Origin: Nansenia antarctica
Lineage: Eukaryota > Chordata > Actinopteri > Argentiniformes > Microstomatidae
Direction of reading: 5' to 3'
DNA length: 64,000 nt
Assembly: GCA_963989245.1 (NCBI GenBank)
Contig: OZ022346.1
Span: 5,683,881 to 5,747,880 of the forward strand
Positions 19,527-30,301 of the stretch are shown here, in pieces. Position 1 is the stretch's first letter. Every line of letters begins with the position of its first letter. The position numbers and the translations under genes are program-made. The notes beneath the pieces were generated by a model. The model saw only the letters and a list, made by a program, of their open reading frames with translations. It searched no databases and was not told where the DNA came from.

Positions 19527-20254
19527 TTCAGTACAGACATTGACCTTGTGATGCACACGCACGTGTGCGCAATTGCTGCGCTACTTCTAACTCGCGCCGT
19601 CTTTCACACTTTTTATGTATCTCCAGTGAGGAATGCAGCACACTCTTAAAGGAGAGGTTTCTCAGGGTTGCAAATAGACGGTGAGGGAATGAGAGATCAG
19701 CCAGTTAAATCCAAGTTAAATCCAAGTAGACAATCATTTCTCGGGTCCCTAATCATGTGACGCCCGACACGTTCAACATTAACGGGAACAGGACATAGTT
19801 TATCTTTAATGAACACATTTGGAATTCAATGTTTTTCAATTCAAAAGGAGGAGCATGTGTCATGGAGGAAGTGAGAGTCTCTGATGTTGACCGTAGCATG
19901 GAGCAGGTTAGACACATGGAAGAATAGGCTCCATGCTGTCTCTATTATCCGATGTGGGACATACCATGGAGCATGTTCTCCATGCTATGGACAATAACCT
20001 GAGAAAAAAAGGAGCTTGTCATGTAGCATGGGGATATTGTTCAAATATCTAATTTGGAATGGAGCGTGGAGGAATAAAGACCATGATATGCTATATCCAT
20101 CCACAGAATACTGAATAACCAAATACTACATTGAATTTAGATTACACCCTTTTTCACCAGTCCCAAGAGGTCTGACTTTCAGAGTTGAGGTCAATTCAAA
20201 TTCAATTCATGTGAAGTGAAGCATTTCTCTCGAAATGAATTCAAATGTTAAGTA

Positions 20255-21189
20255 GATGTGGTTCCAGTCCTACCTTTCCTACAGGAAACAGTTTGTCACC
20301 ATCAACGGCTCCAGTTCCTCCCCAGCCCCAGTCAACCAAGGCATGCCTCAAGCCTCTGTGCTTGGACCCCTCCTCTTCACTATCTACATGCTTCCCCTCT
20401 CGGCCAGATCATCCGCCACCAGGGCCTAAACTTCCACTGCAATGCCGATGACACGCAAATGTATCTCAGCACAACACCATCCTCTCAGCTCCCCCCTCAA
20501 TCTTGTCAACTGCCTGCTTGAAATAAAAACATGGATGTCATCTAACCTACTCAAACTCAACAGTAAGAAAACAGAGCTCATGGTTGTGGCACCCAAGGCG
20601 CTGCTCCGGAAGGTTGGTGACTTTCTCCTCCAGGTCGACGGCTGCTCCATCTCCCCATCCCCCAAAGTCCGCAACCTAGGTGTCATCCTTGACTGCACCT
20701 CCTCCTTCCAGTCACACATCAGATGATCCATCACCAAATCTGCCTTCTTCCACCTCAAAAACATTGCCAGACTCCGATCGTCCAACTCTGTGGCCGAAAC
20801 CCTCGTCCACGCCTTCGTCACCTCCCGCCTGGACTATTGCAACGGAGTCCTGTTTGGGGTACCCAGCAAAGCCCTGGACAGGCTCCTGTTTGTGCAGAAC
20901 TCAGCTGCCAGGGTAGAGCAGTACATTACCCCACCCTCATCCACCTCCACTGGTCCCGGTCAAGTCACGCGTCCTTTACAAAATCCTCCTCCTCACCTAC
21001 AAATCCCTCCATGCTCACGCCCCCTAGTATCTGTCTGACCTTCTCCGCCAATATACCCCATCCTGGTACCTGCAGTCCCCAGACATGGGTCTGCTCTCCA
21101 CCCCCCCGCACCAACCTACGAACCTTTGGGGACAGACCCTTCTGGCAGCACCCACCCTTTGGAACTCTCTCCCCACAGTGATCCGCAAC

Positions 21190-21220
<31 letters not shown>

Positions 21221-21359
21221 CCACCCTGGACACCTTCAAATCTGCCCTCAAAACCCATCTGTTCACCTTTGGCCCCTAGTTTAGTTTTTGGCATTGTGTT
21301 CTGTTTTTGACTGTCTTTCTGTAAATGTGTTCCTTGAAAGGTGCTATATAAATCCAAGA

Positions 21360-21395
<36 letters not shown>
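20255..21395 (+). mobile_element. L2-type LINE 3' part (left arm)
   Basis: Reverse-transcriptase remnants in several frames: GPLLFTIYMLPL, the degraded active site NADDTQMYLS, CLLEIKTWMSSNLLKLNSKK, AFVTSRLDYCNGVLFGVPSK, and LWNSLPTVIRNA near the end. The 3' end has GTGCTATATAAATCCAAGAT and (ATT)n, the L2 tail. Frameshifts and a poly-C tract at 21,190-21,219 kill the ORF. The same insertion is in the other arm, so it predates the duplication. Confidence 0.9.
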
Positions 21396-21478
21396 GATGA
21401 TGAAATGCATTGTGGGTAAAGTGTTATTTGGAGTAGCTCAGCCCCGGCCCTTGTCCTCCACGTGTCTCTGTAACTGAC

Positions 21479-21698
21479 CTGGTCTTGTTGGGAGGCAGCA
21501 GCTGTCTGCTGGGCCGTCTCTGGGACTGGCTGGGCTGAAGCTTCATGGAGGCACGGGGTGAGGAGCGCTGTGAGAAGTGCTCCGGGGCCGGCGGCTTCTT
21601 GGGGATCTTCTTGACCAGCCGGCTGACCCACTTCTGCTGCTCTTCTTGTGTCAGGGCCAGCAGGAGCAGGTTCTTGGCAGTAGACACGTCATAGTTCA
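21479..21698 (-). CDS. rock1: duplicate rock1 tail exon (left arm)
   Basis: 220 nt, same boundaries as the plus-strand copy at 37,690-37,909: (V)NYDVSTAKNLLLLALTQEEQ, QKWVSRLVKKIPKKPPAPEH, then RRPSRQLLPPNKT. Open and unchanged in sequence. The donor here is AG|GTCAGTTAC against AG|GTCAGTGAC in the other arm. No final exon follows in this arm, because the duplication stops before it, so this copy cannot supply the normal C-terminus. Confidence 0.9.
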
Positions 21699-22131
21699 CT
21701 GCAGGGAGAGAGAAGGACCAAAGGGACAATCTGTAAGATTTCAAGTGGTTGAATGGTGAATTTTAAAGGAATGCATGTCGTTTTTTTGCATGTCGCTGTC
21801 CTCTTTGGCCACACTGAAAATGTTAAAATATACATAATATGCTGCGTTTGCTAATAGCAGCAAACGTGTAGATCTTTCTAAACAAACAAAACGTTAAATG
21901 GCTAACAGTAGCTAAAAGCTGTTGTTCCTAATTATGTGGACATCTGTGGGCATTAAAACGTAGCAAGCCCTGAGTGTGTCTGATCACCACCAGGTCGCCA
22001 TGACAGGAATGATGTGAGGGGAAATGGGATGAGGTGAAACTCCAAGGTTAGCTTAACACTCGAACAGCCGTGCCGATTTTACCTACTATTAGAGCCGCCT
22101 CCCTCTTTACAATGGTAATCTGCTACTTACC

Positions 22132-22610
22132 TGCAAACTGCGACACTTTAAATTTATTTTAATTTATTTTTTTAATTTTTGCCATTTAGCAGACGCTTTT
22201 ATCCAAAGCGACTTACAATTACGAATTACAGGGACATTCCCCCTGGAGTAACTGAGGGCTAAGTGCCTTACTCAAGGGCACACTAGTAGTGGTGTGGTTT
22301 CAGGCGGGATTTGAACTCACAACCTTCCGATCACAAGTCCAACTCACTATCCACTAGACCACCACTACCCCCTAAATGAATGTGCAATAACACTATGTGC
22401 AATATGACAACCCTAGTCGTTTTATCTGTACAGTATAGTATAGTGGATAGTGTACATAGCCTTTATTTATGTAAACTAGCTCCTTTCCCTTCTTGTTTTT
22501 TTAGTTTTTTTTTTTCTCTTTCCTAGCACCAGGGGAGCCACCCCTCCCAAATTTCGTTGTTTGGTACCTGTACTATAGCAATGACAATAAAGACCATTCA
22601 TTCATTCATT
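22132..22610 (-). mobile_element. retroposon insertion private to left arm
   Basis: Absent from the other arm, where CTGCTACTTAC runs straight into ACACAAAGACC. Contains the CGCAGTTTGCAGG family seen at 12,640-12,905 in reverse, ends in a (TTCA)n tail, and is flanked by TTAC on both sides. A SINE (22,181-22,371) is nested in it. Confidence 0.8.
22181..22371 (-). mobile_element. tRNA-derived fish SINE, nested
   Basis: Same SINE as 9,449-9,639: GTCGCTTTGGATAAAAGCG tail and GTGAGTTCAAATCCCG B-box region on the minus strand. Confidence 0.85.
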
Positions 22611-23382
22611 ACACACAAAGACCACTAGAGGGCACTTCTTGTAAATTAGCCTGCCTTCTACACAGAAAAACTGGAAAATAGCTTTATACTAGCTTATCCT
22701 GATGTGATTTCGAAAATGTAAGCACACATATCTAAAAAATGAAAGGACGGTCCTGAAATGTGATCGAGTGCAAAGGTATAAAAAATGTTTTACTCACAGG
22801 GTCACCATGACCCCACCGTGGCTGTTCTAGTGTTGATAGAACTGAAGCAGTGTGACCAGAGATGTTGTCACTAATACAAGTCTTGTGTGAGAACAAGGCA
22901 TACTTGAATAATGTATTTTATCTGATTACAATGTGGGTAAAGGAGGCGGGTAGGGAACGCATCAAATGGCAGGTGTAGACATTCAACAGGGGTGCAAACT
23001 GGTGATGGCCCAAAAAGGTGACACATTTTCTTTTTGCGGCTAACCTTAGGGGGGGAATAGCGCTAGCACTAATGGTGTTAAATAGATATCGCTAGCACTA
23101 ACAGTGGTCTAACAATGATGCATGTGTAAGTAGCGGCAGCCCTGACCGAATTACTTCGAAAACAGTTTACCGTGACTGTGTTCTCTATGCTGTCTGGAAC
23201 TGTACCTAGCTCCCTGAAACTAAAAGTTATTTCAACAGCAGCAGAGTTTAGCAGACAGGGAGATTAGTTAGCTCGCGCATCATGTGACTTGGATGACACT
23301 TACACCCCCCCCTCAATTTCTTTTTTTGCAGATCTACACAATTAACATGGATTACATATTTTGAGATAAAAACAGCTAATTT

Positions 23383-23636
23383 AATCAAATCAAATCAAAT
23401 CAAATTTTATTTGTATAGCGCATTTCTTACAAGATGCAACTCAATGCGCTTCACACAATGAAAATGTTCAGTCAATCAGTCAATCAATCAATACTGACAG
23501 AGCCGCGAGCAGGCAAAAGTAAAAACCTGTATACTATGTAGCCAGGAAAAAATTCCCTTGCAGCCCTCTACCAATAGAGCGACTACTAGCCAGTTTGCCT
23601 ACAAGTATTTTAGCAGTAATTTAGCAGAAACGTGAC
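23383..23636. mobile_element. retroposon fragment private to left arm
   Basis: (AATCA)n followed by TTTTATTTGTATAGCGCATT, a common fish retroposon end. It is missing at the matching site near 34,210 in the other arm. Confidence 0.7.
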
Positions 23637-24359
23637 AAGTTTGCACCCCTGTTCAAGTTTATGAATGGAATGTATTATGATCATTATGACCAGATGACAG
23701 AAGAGCGACGTGCAAAAGGAGCCAGACAGAGTCAAACTTAAACATTGCCTGGACCTGTTCTCAGTCATATTTACTTTCTCTTGTCAAAGATGCAAGAAAT
23801 ACAAATTGGCCCCCAACAGTGAGGTATACAGCCTTGGATTCAGTCCAATGGCTTTTGATCACTGTAAGCGGTTGTTAAGTATAACCGCATTCACTATAAC
23901 CAAAGGAGACGAACTGCTACAGTCGACTAACGTTTATACTCCTTCATCCTTGAGGAGTGGCGCAGGTTAGTCATTTCTACCGACAGAAGGATCTCTCTTT
24001 CCAAACTTCCTTCACTGCTCTTGACTTCGCCTAGTGGCGGCCTGCGGTATCTGCCAGTGCCAGCAACATTCAGGCTACAAGTCTTCTTTGGTCAGCAGAA
24101 ACTATTCCCCAGAACATAATCATTTGGAGACTGGGTAGGTCCCATCAATCTCTCGATTGAGATTCTGGGGTATTAATAAGTAAACGCTGAGGACGGGAAG
24201 TTGTCAGCAAGTTTCCACGCCCCCCAAATGTTTATCTGAGCTGCTCGTGATGCGCCCCCCCCCCCTGCCCTGCTCTCTGTTTAAAAGTGCAGCTCAGGTA
24301 ATTGACATTGGCCTAACCAAAGTTCTGCCCACCAACTAACCCCGCCACCCCCCACTTAC

Positions 24360-24627
24360 CTCTGCAGGGCGCGATGATCTCCTCCTTCTTGTCCATGTGG
24401 TCTTTATGACACTTGATATGGCAGCGCCGGCACTCCAGGGCAGGCGGGGGCTTGAACATGTTCCAGAGGGGCTTGGTGCAGGCCTCGCAGTTGGTGGGGA
24501 AGTGGTAGAGCGTGGGAATGAACTCGTGACCCTTGTGGCAGATGTAGCCCGACTTCTCGCCGATGGTCAGCGGCTCCACTGGGAACTCGGGCTCTTTTTT
24601 GCTCTCGCCTTCGTTGGCGTAGAGGAT
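24360..24627 (-). CDS. rock1: duplicate rock1 C1-domain exon (left arm)
   Basis: 268 nt identical in layout to 33,212-33,479: ILYANEGESKKEPEFPVEPL, then the C1 zinc finger HEFIPTLYHFPTNCEACTKP...CRRCHIKCHKDHMDKKEE...C. All zinc ligands are present. Acceptor CTCCAG|ATC, donor AGAG|GTAAGT. Upstream (24,630-24,720) are short GAGAGGGTTAGGGTTAGAGGAT repeats adjoining the acceptor. Confidence 0.92.
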
Positions 24628-25386
24628 CTGGAGAGGGAGAGGGTTAGGGTTAGAGGATCTGGAGAGGGAGAGGGTTAGGGTTAGAGGGTTAGGGTTAGAG
24701 GATCTGCAGAGGGAGAGGGTCACCATCACTGTTCTGTGGCTGTGTGGGCTGAGATGTAGCATGTAGCACCAACCATAGACGGGCTACAATAACTGATGCT
24801 TGCCTGGTTCATGTGAACAGTAATACTACTGGGGCGACTAGGTAAACGCGCTGCTCTCATGAAACATGTGGTTCTTCACAGGTCTGCTGGCCTGATGAAC
24901 GTGAGCAGTTACTGTGTTGCTCCCCTGACACAGAGCAGTGGACGGGTACATATGGGCAATGTATTTATTATGACACATAACCGAGACCCCTGACTGTTGT
25001 TCCAGACATGAACTGGATCCTAAGTATACATTTTGGACCTGGGACCAGTTGTTCAAAACTTTTAATCTGCTATCCAGGACCAGATCGATTATCGGCTGAT
25101 TTCCCCTATAAAACTAAAAATCAGCCAGGTAGATCTGATCACACAAATCCTCCCACACAGATCACGTTGTGGTGAAAGTAAATAGAACTGGGTGTAAAAC
25201 AGAGTCTGTAAACAGCAGAGTTTGTTTTGCAGTTATTCTCCTAGGAGCAAAACCAAATCTATACGTTATATATATATAGGCTATTGTCATTCTAGCACTA
25301 ATCAAATGAGCTATAATGCATTATCAATGAAAAATAACAAATAAGATGCAGAGAGACAGACTGAGGGTGAGGGTGACAGGAATGAC

Positions 25387-25465
25387 CTGGAATATCCTGG
25401 GGATCTCTTTGGCGTCAGCGCGGTACACGTCTGTCTGGGTGACAGGCCGCACATGGAACAGTTTG
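25387..25465 (-). CDS. rock1: duplicate rock1 PH exon 3 (left arm)
   Basis: 79 nt: (D)KLFHVRPVTQTDVYRADA, KEIPRIFQ. Same splice sites and phases as 32,390-32,468. Confidence 0.92.
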
Positions 25466-25876
25466 CTGCAAGAAGATAAAAACGTTTAAATAAAATGTGT
25501 TTAAAAATGTGGGTTAGGGTTGAACATAGCTTTTTTTATGGATTGGAATGTAGCAATTTCTTAAGCCGAGTTAATAACCAATGACTGGTCTAAATTACAA
25601 ACATTCTAATGAATAACTTGATTCTAATGAATTGTTGATGTGTTGAATACTTATTTCCCGCACTGTACACCAGCCATTTGCTTAAGTTAAAAAAGTTAAA
25701 CTGTACACACAATTGGTTCTTCTTCTTTCAATTGGTTCTCCTTTATGTAAATGCTTCAGTTAAGTCCCCAAACAAATCTGTCGCTTCTTATGCTACACCA
25801 TGCAAACCACATTCCAAACAAATATTATGCACAAAAGTGTTCAACATGGATGTAAATCAGAACGAGTTTGTCCCAG

Positions 25877-25880
<4 letters not shown>

Positions 25881-25924
<44 letters not shown>

Positions 25925-25925
25925 G
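25881..25925. repeat. TG microsatellite (left arm)
   Basis: (TG)n. The matching (CA)n at 31,904-31,986 is about twice as long, a useful arm-specific marker. Confidence 0.95.
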
Positions 25926-26114
25926 CTTGTGAACTAGAGAATTAGCGAATTGGCCGAATCTCCATTCAGATAAACAAAACTGAAATTGAGTGGCTGTTTC
26001 TCTACTTTGCAGGTTGTTGCTGTAATGCTCTTCAAGTTAACTTATCAAAATACATCTTTACAAGGTCCTTTGAAGACCCTTTTAATGGGCTTCCACACAG
26101 AACACGTTACTCAC

Positions 26115-26203
26115 TCGATATCCAGCACCATGTAGGGGTTGGACAGCTCTTTGTCTTGCTCACTGTTATAAAAAAGAATCTTCTTGCTGCTCACTACCAC
26201 ATA
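26115..26203 (-). CDS. rock1: duplicate rock1 PH exon 2 (left arm)
   Basis: 89 nt: YVVVSSKKILFYNSEQDKEL, SNPYMVLDI(D). Acceptor TTACAG|TAT, donor TCGA|GTGAGT. The preceding PH exon (ETRLEGWLSLP...) is missing from this arm because the arm ends at the hAT junction at 26,604. Confidence 0.92.
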
Positions 26204-26603
26204 CTGTAAAAAGATAAGAAAATACAATTCACTCAGAAATATGTTTCTCAGACATTTTCAGATCTCAAGTTACGCATCAACAGAAGCCATTTACACTGTC
26301 AAGTAGCGATGTAACGATACACTCAACTCACGATTCGATACAATTCCCGCTACGATTTCTTTTACAAAATTAGATTGCAGACAAATGATGACTGAAAAAG
26401 ATTTTAATAAATGTATTTCTCAGACAAAAACTACAAAATACTGTATTTTCTTAAAGAATCCCTTTTTATTCCTGAGGTAGGGTATAACGTTTCTCACTAG
26501 CTGCAGACACAGGCCAGGGAGCGCTCCTTCTGCAGAGCGCACTGTGCTCGCCCCATACTGGCTCTCTGGGTTTTGCCTTTTGGGTGGTTTGGTAACCCTA
26601 GAT
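26204..26603. other. intron with old transposon-like sequence, ends at the hAT junction
   Basis: GCGATGTAACGATACACTCA and ACGATTCGATACAATTC resemble old hAT-derived termini. The segment matches 31,231-31,620 in the other arm. The last eight bases CCCTAGAT would be the target duplication of the hAT element that follows. Confidence 0.5.
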
Positions 26604-28266
26604 CAGAGGTTCCCAAACTTGTTTTAACCAAGGCACCCCTGAAGCTTTCCCCCTTCTCCAAGGCACCCCAACTCTACGAAGATTTTAAAAATGCCTCGGA
26701 GCTTAAACTAAAAACAATACACAATGAATTGGTTTGAAAATGTGTGTTTATATATAATACATAAGAATTGCCCCAATGAATTTTAACAAGATAATAAAAG
26801 TCATAAATGAACTGTAATGGATGGGCAAGAATGCATAGGTCAGTCAAACTATCGCTAAATTAAATAAAATTGTGGCCCTCAAGGATTGTACAATATGGGA
26901 GGAGACTCAGAGGGAATTCTTCACACAAATAAAATATCAAAGGCCTGTATAATCAATCAATGCAACAATGCTTTTTGGGGGGGCTTAAAATAATGCCTTA
27001 AAATGTAATTCTCATTTCAATGCTCATTCTGAGATTATTATTTCACATCTTCTGAACCAAACGGGTAACTCACAACTATAATAATTTAACAATAATAATC
27101 ATGACAGAATTGTAAAAATTGAGAGAAATACAAAACAAAGAAATATGTTGTGCGCATTAGTGGGACACATGCGCCTGCTTTTGGGAGCAGAGTCTCTTTA
27201 TGCGGGGAGAGATAGTGGACAGCGCGACACGCAGGTCCTGTTCCACTGACAGTCGCGTGCGTGTCTTGTTCTTGACGTATGCTAGAGAAGAAAAAGCCAG
27301 CTCGCACAAGTAGGAGGTTGGGAAGGGTAAAAGCACCTTGATGGCGCTCTCTGAGAGAGATGGATATTCATGTCCCACAAGCAGCCAAAACCTATTCAAA
27401 CCTAGCTCACCATGTTTGAGCTTCAGTGTGCGGTCCATAATGAGCTCTGCCAGTTCATCTTGAGCTTTGCTGCTCAAACTAGCGGCTGATGCTGATGAGA
27501 GGGGGTTGAACGGATCCCGGAGCCAGTCGAAGTCTTCGTTCATTGGAGGGAAATAGGACTCAAATCTCTCCTCCAGCATACGTAGGTGCGCAGCGATCAG
27601 ATTCAAGAAAGACGCTGACTTGTGTGCTGCGTCATTGGCCGTCAACGTAAACATTTCAATGTTTTTCTTGGCCACCCCATCTTGCCACCGTCTCAATTTG
27701 GATCGGAATCCGTTCAGTTTGTCTGTCGCTGTCAAGATATTCTCAGCCTTCCCTTGCATTTGGCTGAAAATATCTGCCAGATAAGCAAGCTTAATCCACC
27801 ACGATTCATCTTCCAATTGTTCTTTGTATGGCAAGTCGTGCTCACTGACAAAAGTGATCAGTTCATCTCGGAGCTCATAGACACGGGATAACACCTTGCC
27901 CCGCGACAGCCAGCGGACCTCTGTGTGTAATAAGAGCCCCTCATGCTCGGACCCCATCTCATTGCACAATGTGCTGAACAGCCGTGACTTCAGCGGGCGT
28001 GATTTTACATAATTAACAATTTTCACCGCTTGGTCCAAGACTTCAGTGAGGAGTAGTTAGTTAGTAACTAGTAGGCCTAGTTAGTAAATTAATATCTTTC
28101 AAATCTGAGAAATATATCTTTTATTTGCTTATGAACTCCATTGCACATGTAATAAACAAACGTTTATTCATGTATTATTATTATAATTTTATATATATAT
28201 ATTTTAACGAGCAGATTTGGCAGCACCCCCGGACAGGTGCCGCGGCACCCACTTTGGGAACCTCTG
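26604..28266 (-). mobile_element. hAT element copy B at the rearrangement junction
   Basis: Same family as 2,051-3,735 (CAGAGGTTCCCAAAC...GGGAACCTCTG). Left flank CCCTAGAT comes from the rock1 PH intron (intact in the other arm as CCCTAGATGATCTTTG). Right flank GCCTAGAG comes from the 24-bp minisatellite. The two 8-bp flanks do not match, unlike copy A, so the element joins two different loci. Confidence 0.92.
27157..28038 (-). CDS. hAT transposase C-terminal half, open frame
   Basis: A 293-codon frame: LLLHTEVRWLSRGKVLSRVY (conserved block near the catalytic region of ZBED5/SCAND3-type transposases), YLADIFSQMQGKAENILTAT, FNPLSSASAASLSSKAQDEL and the C-terminal YLCELAFSSLAYVKNKTRTR dimerisation motif. 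It is free of stops, in contrast to copy A. The N-terminal BED finger and the first catalytic Asp region are not in the element, so it is unlikely to be an active transposase by itself. Confidence 0.8.
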   Translation of the reverse strand: MDQAVKIVNYVKSRPLKSRLFSTLCNEMGSEHEGLLLHTEVRWLSRGKVLSRVYELRDELITFVSEHDLPYKEQLEDESWWIKLAYLADIFSQMQGKAENILTATDKLNGFRSKLRRWQDGVAKKNIEMFTLTANDAAHKSASFLNLIAAHLRMLEERFESYFPPMNEDFDWLRDPFNPLSSASAASLSSKAQDELAELIMDRTLKLKHGELGLNRFWLLVGHEYPSLSESAIKVLLPFPTSYLCELAFSSLAYVKNKTRTRLSVEQDLRVALSTISPRIKRLCSQKQAHVSH

Positions 28267-28318
28267 GCCTAGAGGTTAGAGAGGTAGTCTAGAGGTTAGA
28301 GAGGTAGTCTAGAGGTTA
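28267..28318. repeat. first copies of 24-bp minisatellite after hAT copy B
   Basis: Two to three units GCCTAGAGGTTAGAGAGG before the array is interrupted. Confidence 0.9.
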
Positions 28319-29010
28319 AAATTGTGTTGTCCTGGAAAATTTGATAGGCTTTCTAAAACATTTAATAATTGAAGTTTATTCTCAACTTTAAGTAGTTGGC
28401 TTGGAACTGTCTGTGGCTGTTCTAAATGTGGCTTTATCAATGTTGGTTGGCAAGCACATGGTTCATTGTTGCAAACAAACATTGATGTGCTAAAACGGTC
28501 ATATCTCAGCGTAGGAACGTTGGATTTACTCAGGAAGTGGTAGAAGTTTGACTGGCGGTCAATGCAAATGTGTGATCTTTGCTACTTTAATAGATGATGC
28601 ATATGCCAAGTGATCAGTATTTAGCCTGTATGGTATATATAGTATATGTATGTGTGTATATATATATATATATTTTATATGAAGATGTTATAGCTAGCTA
28701 GCTATGATTTATTATCAAAATAATGAACAGCAAGCTAGATCCAAAACTAGGGCCGGTGGAGGAGGGCAAGTGTCACATTGGACATACTACCAAAACAGAA
28801 AAATAAAGTATCTTAACTACAGCAAGTGATAGATGTCAGAAATACATTATCTGGAGATTCAATAAGGTAGTTGTATATGTCAGGTTAGGGTTATATGACA
28901 TCTCAGGGTTAGGGTCGTTCAGCCACATAGATGGAGGCAGACTGAAAGGACACACATCAACCTCTATTTCATGATTTTTAAAATATATCAAAAAAATATA
29001 TATATATATA
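28319..29010. other. about 690-bp non-repeat insertion in the array
   Basis: A/T-rich sequence between two stretches of the same array, with (TA)n at 28,660 and 28,998. I see no coding frame, TIR or known family. It may be an inserted element or original intron sequence. Confidence 0.5.
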
Positions 29011-29742
29011 GTCTAGAGGTTAGAGAGGCAGGTAGTCTAGAGGTTAGAGAGGCAGGTAGTCTAGAGGTTAGAGAGGCAGGTAGTCTAGAGGTTAGAGAGG
29101 CAAGTAGTCTAGAGGTTAGAGAGGCAGGTAGCCTAGAGGTTAGAGAGGCAGGTAGTCTAGAGGTTAGAGAGGCAGGTAGTCTAGAGGTTAGAGAGGTAGT
29201 CTAGAGGTTAGAGAGGCAGGTAGTCTAGAGGTTAGAGAGGCAGGGAGTCTAGAGGTTAAAGAGGCAGGTAGTCTAGAGGTTAGAGAGGCAGGTAGTCTAG
29301 AGGTTAGAGAGGCAGGTAGCCTAGAGGTTAGAGAGGCAGTCTAGAGGTTAGAGAGGCAGGTAGTCTAGAGGTTAGAGAGGCAGGTAGTCTAGAGGTTAGA
29401 GAGGCAGGTAGCCTAGAGGTTAGAGAGGCAGGTAGCCTAGAGGTTAGAGAGGCAGGTAGTCTAGAGGTTAGAGAGACAGGTAGCCTAGAGGTTAGAGAGG
29501 CAGGTAGTCTAGAGGTTAGAGAGGCAAGTAGTCTAGAGGTTAGAGAGGCAGGTAGTCTAGAGGTTAGAGAGGCAGGTAGTCTAGAGGTTAGAGAGGCAGG
29601 TAGCCTAGAGGTTAGAGAGGCAGGTAGTCTAGAGGTTAGAGAGGCAGGTAGTCTAAAGGTTAGAGAGGCAGGTAGTCTAGAGGTTAGAGAGGCAGGTAGT
29701 CTAGAGGTTAGAGAGGCAGGTAGTCTAGAGGTTAGAGAGGCA
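29011..29742. repeat. 24-bp minisatellite in rock1 PH intron (about 30 copies)
   Basis: Units of CTAGAGGTTAGAGAGGCAGG plus TAGT, highly homogeneous. In gene sense each unit has GAGGCAG|GTAGT, which resembles a donor. 24 is a multiple of three and one frame reads Ser-Leu-Glu-Val-Arg-Glu-Ala-Gly repeatedly. It is the continuation, in opposite orientation, of the array at 1-81 and 3,744-3,775. Confidence 0.95.
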
Positions 29743-30118
29743 GGAGAGGAATTAGAGAGGAACTAAAGCAGAGTACCACCCCCCATTTTTCACACTCTGA
29801 CTCCGGCAAGGTTGGAAACAGTTCAGTTGCAAACAACTGATTTTCCGTGTGTGTGAACCCCTATCTGAACATGGCTCTTCCACAGCGTTTACGGCTAATC
29901 TGTGCGTTTGTCACATCAGTAACAGAAGAACATGGGATTTCCACAGGAATTTAAAGATTGTCAAACCGTTACATAAAAAGAACAGATATTTGAGGGCTAT
30001 TTTCATTAGTGGTGTTGCTAACTCTGGATCGTGCTGTCTAACTGTGGCTCATTTGGACAATTGCTATGGTTCATTCATTGATCTTTTCTTTAACCTCTCC
30101 CCAGCTCAAAGACAAGAC

Positions 30119-30120
<2 letters not shown>

Positions 30121-30159
<39 letters not shown>
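30121..30159. repeat. poly-C tract
   Basis: About 39 consecutive C residues in the intron 70 bp upstream of the PH exon 1 acceptor. Such a tract may be an assembly weak point. Confidence 0.95.
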
Positions 30160-30230
30160 ATTCAGGTACTGCCCTGCATATTGTCCAATGTTACCCTGCT
30201 GTTTAAATGTGTTTCTCCCTTTCCTCCTAG

Positions 30231-30301
30231 AAACCAGGCTGGAGGGATGGCTGTCACTGCCTGTCAGGAACAACACCAAGAAGTTTGGATGGGAGAGAAA
30301 G
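30231..30301 (+). CDS. rock1: rock1 exon I (PH domain start)
   Basis: 71 nt, phase 1 in and phase 0 out: (E)TRLEGWLSLPVRNNTKKF, GWERK. Acceptor TCCTAG|AAACC, donor AAAG|GTACAT. ROCK1 has the same RLEGWLSLPVRNNTKKFGW at the PH domain start. This is the only copy in the window. It joins in phase to the minus-strand exon at 3,789-3,957, so the two halves of the gene face opposite ways. Confidence 0.94.

Larger units (their letters stand above)
19378..26603. repeat. left arm of inverted duplication (rock1 3' exons)
   Basis: Reverse-complement match to 31,231-39,969, from TTTGTGTCCACTG at the outer edge to GGTAACCCTAGAT at the inner edge. The copies are very similar but differ by scattered substitutions, microsatellite lengths and three insertions: 22,132-22,610 and about 23,383-23,636 here, 34,303-36,569 in the other arm. 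After removing these the arms are about equal (roughly 6.5 kb). The inner edge is exactly a hAT insertion point. Confidence 0.93.

Noticed and set aside
23710..23970. 86-codon frame, repeated at 33,879-34,139, as a small gene in the rock1 intron
   Set aside because: It is conserved only because the arms are duplicates; no family similarity, and there is no independent copy to test.
28971..29742. CRISPR-like regular array
   Set aside because: The units are contiguous with no unique spacers, in a vertebrate intron. It is a minisatellite.
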